DNA of 64,000 bases from Cytobacillus purgationiresistens. GTDB taxonomy: Bacteria; Bacillota; Bacilli; Bacillales; Cytobacillaceae. Shown in pieces: positions 58,539 to 64,000 of the stretch. The notes under the pieces were generated by a model that was given only the letters and a program-made list of their open reading frames with translations, was not told the DNA's origin and did no database searches. Location: contig NZ_JAUSUB010000013.1 of assembly GCF_030813235.1 (NCBI RefSeq), positions 1 to 64,000 on the forward strand. The letters are read 5' to 3'. Each line of letters begins with the position of its first letter. The stretch's first letter is position 1. A program made the position numbers and the translations under genes.

Positions 58539-59863
58539 TATTGTTCCTTCCTTCCTATATTTAAATAGAGATAGGACTTGCCAAAGGTAGTTAAACTTGC
58601 CAAATAAGAACTAATAAAAACTAGACCTACTACTAATCCTAAAACTCCAAATAGTGAAGAAAGAATTACATTAATATATTTAAATGATCTGATTGAAAGC
58701 GAGCTTTGAGCCCCCACAAGGGTTGAGTTAGCAATTGTTGTTGCTGCAAGAATGATGATTAAGAGATTGCTGACTAATTTAGCTTCTACAACTGCTTGTC
58801 CTAATATAATTCCTCCAACCATTGTAATTGTGGGACCTACTGATTTTGGAAGCCTTATGCTTGCTTCTAATATCAGTTCTAGAACAACCAACATGATTAT
58901 AACTTCAACAAGTGCTGGATAAGGAACCCCTTCTCGACTTTGAGCTACAGAAAGTGCAAGCTCTATCTGTAACGCTTCCGGATTTACAGCAACAAGAGCA
59001 ACATACATTCCTGGACTTATTAGAGCAATTAATGCACCAATTACTCGGAGGCAACTGATAGTTATCATAATGGGAAATGGAAAATTACGATCACTCTCAA
59101 CAATAAACATATCCCAAAGGAGATTAGGCAGTATTAAAGCAAAAGGTAATTGATCAACTAATATAACAACTCTTCCCTTTTTAAGAAATTGTGATGCATG
59201 AAAAGGAAGTTCTGTCGTATTAAATTTTGAAACTGTATCCCAAGATGAAAACCCCAGCATTTTTGACATGCTTTGTAAGTTACTGATATCCATACTCTTA
59301 TTCTTTTCAATAAGACTATTTATATTTTCAACAAGTTCTTTATCCACTAGACCATTAATAAATAGTAAAGAAATTTTTGTCTTCTGATTTTTCCCTGTTG
59401 TGAAGGAATGAACAAGAAGTTTATTTGAAGTAAGTTGTTTACGAAGGAGTCCAATATTTGTGTCAATATCTTCTGTGAAGGAGTTTGAAGGTCCTTGAAT
59501 TACACTTTCATTTGATGGAACTTCAATTGAACGATTTAACCCCTTAGGAACAGGTTCGTAAATAATAAACTTTTTTGTATGTTCTATATATATAATAAGT
59601 TTACCTTCAAGGACTGATGTAATAGCCTTTTTTGTATCGTCTTCAAAAAGTTCACCCATTAAAATAAATATAGATTCTGATGTTTTCCCTTGAGAAATTA
59701 AACCCTCTGACTGTTTTTGAAGAATTGTTTTTGTTTTTGTCATATCTACTAAAGTAGATAGTCCTAGTAACAAAACTTCCTTTTTTAAAAGGTAATCACG
59801 TTTTATAAAAAAGTCATCATTACCCCCTAACGCTTTTTTAATATCTAAAACTATTTGTTCCAT
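58538..59863 (-). CDS. gerA-type: Spore germination receptor subunit GerA type (441 aa), operon 2
   Basis: ATG at 59863 follows AAAGGAAAAATGTT; the longer frame to 59902 has no site. The family signature reads VIQGPSNSFTEDIDTNIGLL RKQL (about residues 118-142), then ILVDQLPFALILPNLLWDMF and the membrane part with IRLPKSVGPTITMVGGIILG Q. First gene of an A-B-C operon. A short N-terminal domain compared with operon 1. Confidence 0.94.
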   Translation of the reverse strand: MEQIVLDIKKALGGNDDFFIKRDYLLKKEVLLLGLSTLVDMTKTKTILQKQSEGLISQGKTSESIFILMGELFEDDTKKAITSVLEGKLIIYIEHTKKFIIYEPVPKGLNRSIEVPSNESVIQGPSNSFTEDIDTNIGLLRKQLTSNKLLVHSFTTGKNQKTKISLLFINGLVDKELVENINSLIEKNKSMDISNLQSMSKMLGFSSWDTVSKFNTTELPFHASQFLKKGRVVILVDQLPFALILPNLLWDMFIVESDRNFPFPIMITISCLRVIGALIALISPGMYVALVAVNPEALQIELALSVAQSREGVPYPALVEVIIMLVVLELILEASIRLPKSVGPTITMVGGIILGQAVVEAKLVSNLLIIILAATTIANSTLVGAQSSLSIRSFKYINVILSSLFGVLGLVVGLVFISSYLASLTTFGKSYLYLNIGRKEQ

Positions 59864-59892
59864 AACATTTTTCCTTTCATTTCCTATATGTT

Positions 59893-59923
59893 TAATTTGC
59901 ACTTAATTTTATATAATTATTCA
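59893..59923 (-). promoter_or_regulatory. Candidate sigma-G promoter of germination operon 2
   Basis: TGAATA (59923-59918), 18 bp, CAAATTA (59899-59893) on the minus strand, compared with the known sigma-G pattern TGAATA / CATACTA. It lies 30 bp before the gerA start. Forespore expression by sigma-G is known for ger operons. Confidence 0.55.
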
Positions 59924-59988
59924 GGGGGAAAATTGATACTGGAACAATTTATATAACTTCTAAATGTTTAAGAAAATAAAAGGAAGTG

Positions 59989-60069
59989 AATGAACGCAAA
60001 TTGGGAATACGAACTATTGTCCTTAGAAGAAAAAATTAAGATACAGAAATCTGGAAAAGTTGAAGTGTA
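59989..60069 (+). CDS. Possible 26-residue peptide
   Basis: ATG at 59989 follows AGGAAGTGA; MNANWEYELLSLEEKIKIQK and SGKVEV. No match is known. It could be a remnant. Confidence 0.25.
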
Positions 60070-60693
60070 GAAGTTTAGGATGAAGAGGAATACAATATTA
60101 TTGTTTATAAACAGTTTGAAATAATTTTTATAATAAAAGTACATACCAGCTAAGTTACGGAATTTTTGAATAGCCACACAAATATCCCCATTTCAGGTGG
60201 GAACGAGGAATTTGTGTGAACAATCTTGATGATTGGGATTTGTTTTTATTAATAGCGCTATTCAACTAAACTCCCTCTATAAAAGAAGGGAAAACGCCGG
60301 ATTACTCTTGTTTTCTTAGATTTTCATAGTTATTTACCTGTCGGTAAATGTCCTTATAGCTGGAGGATTCTCACTTGAAAGGATATATTTGGACTCTGAG
60401 AGAAAAAAGAGCTATAACCCATCAACCACCTTCTTACAACCATTGGTGGATGAGTAAAAATATGATTGCACTGGTGGATCTCCACATTTCTCATGGAGGT
60501 CAACCCTCCCATATCTCACAGAGTCTTCGCTCCAAAATTCCTTCGTCCAACCTTTCCATGAGGTGGATGTCAGTCATGCTGCCCGACAGGGTCCTTGCCC
60601 GAATTTTAGTTGTTTTACTGACTAATCCGTGCTTCAAATGTTTAAAACAATTAACCTACTAAATAATTTCAATCAAGAAAAGAAATTAAGCTG
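60070..60693. other. Noncoding stretch downstream of the IS110-family remnant
   Basis: An inverted repeat CACACAAAT...ATTTGTGTG (60176-60219) lies at the left. 60380-60640 is rich in short inverted segments (CACCTTCTTACAACC / GGTTGTAAGAAGGTGG is self-evident when read both ways only in part; GGTGGATCTCCA and TGGAGGT pair). It carries no believable gene on either strand. It is the 3' noncoding side of the IS110-family element and could contain its guide RNA. Confidence 0.35.
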
Positions 60694-61948
60694 CTACCTG
60701 TAATACGTCCATATGAGGAATGTCCGATAACATGCGTTCTTCACTAAATTCGCACTGCTTTTTACCGATGGTAAATAAAATACGTATGAGCTTATTACAT
60801 ATTGCAATTCAATTAGAGATTGCATCTTCTTCAAAGGATTATTTGGACGCTTTGTAAAATACTCATGTAATGCTTTAAAAGCGGTATTTTTAGCGACCAA
60901 AGGCATTGCAACTCGAAAGAGGAGAGCTCTTAATGTCTTCCTACCTCTCTTGGTAATTTAGGTTTGTCCTTTATGCTTACCAGATGTATTTTCCTTAAGA
61001 CTAAGCCCAGCTAGTTTGATAATCTGCCTTGGGTGGGAATAGTAACTTAGGTCTCCTACCTCTGAAAAAAAGCCTGCAACCGTGTCTTTCCCTATTCCCT
61101 TAATAGCCAACATTTGTTCAACACCTGGAATTTGTTCAAGAAGTTTATCTATGTTAGATTCCAGTTCTTCGAACTTTTCTTTTATTAGTTCATATTTGTC
61201 TATTAACGTGCGAAGGTCTAACTTAGCCATATCAGAACCTTCCCTAATACCAATTGAAGCAACTGCAATCTTCTTTAGTTCTTTTATTTTACTGAGTCCC
61301 ACTGCACGTTTAACAGCTTTTCGAAGATGTACTAGTATCTCCTGTTCGGAGAGAGCTACTAACTCATGTGGCAATAAATTTAGTTTTAATAATTGTATAG
61401 CAGATTTACCTTCCCAATCCTTAAAAGACGGTAAGAAACTCTGGAAAATAGCGGTCTATCCAATTATGGACTTGCCCTTGAACTGCTTGAAGATCAACAG
61501 ATAGAAGATCACGTATTTTTCTAGCCACACGAAGTTCTGCATATCTCCCGTCTTTGACCAACTGTGCGATAACTCTTGCATCCTTTACATCATTTTTAGT
61601 TGGAGAATTATCATCTAACTCTTTACTTTTCTTTACATGCAAAGGATTTACAACTACAAACTTGATATTTTTCGCCTTAAGGAAGTGAGCTAAATTCAGC
61701 CAATAGTGACCTGTCGGCTCCATTCCTACGATCACTTTTTCCATATTGTTTTGATTCATTAACTTTTTTATCCACTCTAAGAAACAGTTAAAACTAGAAT
61801 CTGTATTTTCAAAGTATAAAGGTGCTGAAAATTCTAAACCTCTAAAGTCTTGGGCTCTTGCCACATGCTTGTATTTAGCAATATCAACACCTATAATTAA
61901 TGTTTGAGAAGTAATTTGAGCAATCTTTTCATTTTGGTTATAATTCAT
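60694..61948 (-). pseudogene. IS110-family transposase, three lesions
   Basis: From ATG at 61948: IIGVDIAKYKHVARAQDFRG (first Asp), VIVGMEPTGHYWLNLAHFL (Glu) and TKNDVKDARVIAQLVKDGRY (Asp pair) form the RuvC-like DEDD domain. After a one-base insertion near 61430 it continues KDWEGKSAIQLLKLNLLPHE and the C-terminal serine-tyrosine part PGVEQMLAIKGIGKDTVAGF FSEVGDLSYY...IIKLAGLSLKENTSGKHK. A stop at 60958 (AAA to TAA likely) precedes ITKRGRKTLRALLFRVAMPL. The C-terminal end is also altered. Dead element. Confidence 0.88.
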
Positions 61949-62300
61949 TTGAATAGCCTCCTGGTATATGTGTTTGTTGTCCTTTTTGCCGCCAAGCTTT
62001 GGACATTCATATCATACCAAGGGGCTTTTTTATGTTCAAACCTCATATTTCTTCATTACAGGAATGCTGCCCGTTAGTGTAAGTACACCTTTTCACAATC
62101 TCCTATATCCATTTCCTCTATATAAAAAAATACCAAAAACGACCGTTTATGGTACCGATAAATATTTTAAAAAAAACAACCTGTTTCTATTAATTTATAG
62201 AACCAAAACTCATTCCCAAAATCAAAGTAACATTTTTAATATCTAATACCGTTTTTGGTGCTAATATAGGGTTATAAACTACTTTTGCAGGTGATGAATG
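61949..62300. other. Noncoding stretch upstream of the IS110-family remnant
   Basis: 352 bp without a credible gene. For IS110-group elements the 5' noncoding end can encode the bridge RNA. A TACCAAAAACG...CGTTTTTGGTGC-type inverted repeat (62130-62261) is visible. The ATG of a resolvase fragment follows at 62301. Confidence 0.3.
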
Positions 62301-62399
62301 ATGATATTTGGTTATGCACGTGTAAGTACGGAGGAACAAAACTTAGATATGCAAGTTGATGCCCTTACAAGATTTGGAGCAGAAAAAATTTACTTATAG
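62301..62399 (+). pseudogene. Serine resolvase N-terminal fragment (32 codons)
   Basis: MIFGYARVSTEEQNLDMQVD ALTRFGAEKIYL, with the catalytic Ser in RVST, is cut by GGGGTCC at 62399. The rest of the gene is absent. Confidence 0.75.
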
Positions 62400-62432
62400 G
62401 GGTCCTACCGCAGTACCCCTATAAGTAAATTT
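62386..62432. repeat. Inverted repeat formed around Tn3-type ends
   Basis: AAATTTACTTATAGGGGT (62386-62403) and its exact complement (62415-62432) flank an 11-base spacer. The inner part GGGGT...ACCCC resembles two Tn3 ends head to head, the outer part is resolvase-gene sequence and its mirror. Confidence 0.7.
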
Positions 62433-62507
62433 TCAATAGCCCTTTTACGCTATTTTTTTTGCGTTTATAAAAGTATATATTTACAAACTCTTTAAACATT
62501 TCTATTA

Positions 62508-62652
62508 GGGGTACAGACACATGCCCACCAAGTTAATATATTTTATGTCCCCCAAAATGAAAAAACTAAGATGTTTCTAAGAAAAGAAACTTAGAATTTT
62601 CATTTTGGGGGTATTCATTCTTCTTAGCTTGATGGCTATGTGGTGGTACCCC
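62508..62652. mobile_element. Tn3-derived miniature element (about 145 bp)
   Basis: Starts GGGGTACAGACACATGCCCA and ends with the complement of GGGGTACCACCACATAGCCA. The inner arms CCCCCAAAATGAAAA and its complement also pair, so terminal inverted repeats cover almost the whole element. No coding capacity. No clear target duplication. Confidence 0.65.
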
Positions 62653-62692
62653 TCAATAGATTAAACCCTATTGATACAGGGATTGATAGCTT

Positions 62693-62731
62693 ACCGTTGT
62701 AAATCCGCGTAATCCTGAAGATACCCCATAC
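62693..62731. mobile_element. Isolated Tn3-type terminal repeat
   Basis: The complement reads GGGGTATCTTCAGGATTACG then CGGATTTACAACGGTAAG, nearly the same as the ends of the 39827-49468 transposon and of the sequence at 27619. A scar of a deleted relative. Confidence 0.65.
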
Positions 62732-62741
62732 TGGGCGCACA

Positions 62742-62772
62742 AAAAAAAACACTCATTAATTGAGTGTTTTTA
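62742..62772 (-). terminator. Terminator of the RacA/KfrA-like operon
   Basis: AACACTCA-TTAAT-TGAGTGTT with a T-run of nine on the minus strand, directly after the 31-residue gene. Confidence 0.85.
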
Positions 62773-62865
62773 GAAAAACTTTACTGCAATATATACGATT
62801 GTATTTAATGCAGCAAGTATAATCAAACCCATACCTGTTTTAGTGACATGTCTATAAGTCAGCAT
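62770..62865 (-). CDS. Single-helix membrane peptide (31 aa)
   Basis: ATG at 62865 follows GGGGGAGAATTGAT. MLTYRHVTKTGMGLIILAAL then NTIVYIAVKFF: one membrane helix with a short polar start. It is 20 bp after the DNA-binding coiled-coil gene and just before the terminator, so both form one transcript. Family unknown. Confidence 0.6.
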   Translation of the reverse strand: MLTYRHVTKTGMGLIILAALNTIVYIAVKFF

Positions 62866-62885
62866 ATCAATTCTCCCCCAATATA

Positions 62886-63806
62886 TTAATCAGATGAATA
62901 ATCACTGTCTATCACATTCATATTCGTTGGACTGTCTAATTTGGATTGATAGTTGTTAACTTGAACTATTTTCTTATTGATGTCTTCAATCGATTCCAAT
63001 AAAGATATCTTCTTATCTTGAAGCTCGCCCTTTTCATTTACCAATCTATCTAATCGACTCTCAAAAGCCCTAATCTTTGATTCTACCTCAGATACTTGAA
63101 CTGGATCTGGTTCAGTTGAAGAACTACCTCCAAAAAGTTTGGAAAAAAAGGATTTGTTGGGTTGTGTGGGTTGGGTTAAAGACTGTGAAAGGTTCTTGTA
63201 TATTCCCAGGTTCATTTCAATATCCTCAATTCTGCCAACTAGTCCTCCCATTTTTTGTTCCCATAAATGTAAATCCGATTCAGCTAGTTTTTTTTGAACT
63301 TCAAGCATGTTTTTAGTAGCAAAGGCCCTAATACGATGATCGATAATTTCTTTAGTTAGGGACTGTAAATCTTCATCACTTTTATTTTTCGTTTTCTTAG
63401 TTACTTTAGATTTTTGATTATTATCCGTATATTCAGGTCTTGTACCTATAATACTAGCAATATCTAATGGCATCATTCCATTGTCTGCTAGCAAAAGGAT
63501 CATTTTAAACTGAAAAAGAGACTTATAAGTATAACGATAATAACCTCTTTCTCCTTTTCTAAAGATGTCTATGTAATCTGTAAAATCATTTCTATTTAAA
63601 TAGTTCAATAATGTTTGTTCTTTTCCAGGAATATCTAAAAGTTCAGCCGCTTTTTTTGTAGCATATGTAGAATCAAATGAAACTTGTTGATATAGAGTGC
63701 AGCTAGCAAATAAGGAATCTAACAAACCTCTATTATTTACTTCCGTAAAAAGAGGATCATGTTGGAAAATCTCTTTAAAGCGCTCTATTTTAGCATTTTC
63801 ATCCAT
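62886..63806 (-). CDS. MerR/RacA-like DNA-binding coiled-coil protein (306 aa)
   Basis: ATG at 63806 with GAGGTGAG upstream is preferred over the TTG at 63824, which lies within the operator. Residues about 38-115 (STYATKKAAELLDIPGKEQTLLNYL..., YYRYTYKSLFQFKMILLLAD) look like a MerR-type winged helix as in RacA-like DNA-anchoring proteins. Residues about 145-185 and 235-290 are coiled coil, separated by a proline/serine-rich linker with FFSKLFGG. Likely an autoregulated plasmid partition or anchoring factor; function inferred from layout only. Confidence 0.65.
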   Translation of the reverse strand: MDENAKIERFKEIFQHDPLFTEVNNRGLLDSLFASCTLYQQVSFDSTYATKKAAELLDIPGKEQTLLNYLNRNDFTDYIDIFRKGERGYYRYTYKSLFQFKMILLLADNGMMPLDIASIIGTRPEYTDNNQKSKVTKKTKNKSDEDLQSLTKEIIDHRIRAFATKNMLEVQKKLAESDLHLWEQKMGGLVGRIEDIEMNLGIYKNLSQSLTQPTQPNKSFFSKLFGGSSSTEPDPVQVSEVESKIRAFESRLDRLVNEKGELQDKKISLLESIEDINKKIVQVNNYQSKLDSPTNMNVIDSDYSSD

Positions 63807-63823
63807 GTTACTCACCTCTTTCA

Positions 63824-63841
63824 ACCTTGTAATTACAAGGT
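63824..63841. promoter_or_regulatory. Perfect 18 bp palindromic operator
   Basis: ACCTTGTAATTACAAGGT reads the same on both strands. It lies 18 bp before the ATG of the DNA-binding coiled-coil gene, overlapping its leader, a position suited to autorepression. Confidence 0.7.
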
Positions 63842-64000
63842 CAATAACCTTTATCTATACTATACTGCAATTGGTAATAGTTGTACAAGCATAATGTTAT
63901 TGGATGATTGACTTTGATTGACTTAAAACACGCAAAAATAAAATTGAGTGATTGAGTCTGATTAAGACAAACTAAAATTATTGTTACTAATCATTAATAG
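63842..64000. other. Right-edge noncoding sequence with short repeats
   Basis: GATTGACTTTGATTGACTTA and GAGTGATTGAGTCTGATTAA (63905-63966) contain recurring TGATTGA/GATTGACT units. They may be iteron-like or part of a partition site; the window ends too soon to judge. Confidence 0.3.

Noticed and set aside
60375..60662. 95-codon plus-strand frame
   Set aside because: Composition does not look coding; the region reads as noncoding side of the IS110-family element.
63807..63824. TTG at 63824 as start of the DNA-binding coiled-coil gene
   Set aside because: It falls inside the palindromic operator and has no ribosome binding site, while ATG at 63806 follows GAGGTGAG.
1..64000. CRISPR array or known phage-defence operon
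   Set aside because: No regularly spaced direct repeats and no cas, restriction, retron or toxin-antitoxin genes that I could recognise; the reverse transcriptase belongs to group II introns.

Overview
This 64 kb window is AT-rich Bacillaceae DNA that reads as accessory, most likely plasmid, sequence. It has a type IA topoisomerase III inside an operon of plasmid-type unknowns, coiled-coil DNA-binding proteins with palindromic operators near both edges, a very high load of transposons, and no ribosomal, tRNA-cluster or core metabolic genes. Two gerA-type germination operons and an sda-like remnant point to a spore former (Bacillus sensu lato). No replication initiator was recognised, so plasmid status is an inference.

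Region 1 (1-16 kb) is the backbone. A minus-strand operon runs from about 7.2 kb down to 1.6 kb: membrane protein, DUF6075-like protein, a four-fold ribbon-helix-helix protein, membrane protein, zinc-motif protein, topoisomerase III and small unknowns. Several junctions overlap by 4 bp. Next to it, 7.3-15.4 kb carries small zinc-ribbon and membrane proteins, a RadC/JAMM protein and two copies of a structured noncoding module of about 490 bp. Four promoters in this region share a TTAG-TGT-CTAA-type element between -35 and -10.

Region 2 (10-12 kb and 16-38 kb) holds resistance or detoxification cassettes, each a regulator beside its target. They are TetR with an alpha/beta hydrolase, TetR with an MFS efflux pump, MerR with a truncated SDR, TetR with an SDR, SDR with MerR, and a SnoaL-like / TetR / SDR / NmrA-like operon. 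AraC with an SDR follows at 50-52 kb. Between them lie germination operon 1 (gerB-gerA-gerC order), a DinB-like protein, a MapB-type methionine aminopeptidase, two nested group II intron fragments and at least six copies of a roughly 150 bp interspersed repeat.

Region 3 (38-50 kb) is a complete 9,642 bp Tn3-family transposon (39827-49468). It has near-identical terminal repeats, a TTTTA target duplication, tnpA, tnpR and res. Its passengers are a SulP transporter, an ArsR regulator, a PhnA-like protein, YtzI-like peptides and a Cys-rich protein. It is inserted into, and exactly splits, the tnpA of an older related Tn3 element.

Region 4 (50-64 kb) holds the AraC/SDR pair, decaying gene pieces (aldo/keto reductase, cupin, a membrane protein frameshifted at a GA repeat), an intact IS66-family element with an 8 bp target duplication, germination operon 2 (gerA-gerB-gerC, with a plausible sigma-G promoter), a decayed IS110-family element, Tn3-derived miniature elements, and a RacA/KfrA-like DNA-binding coiled-coil protein with a perfect 18 bp palindrome at its start.
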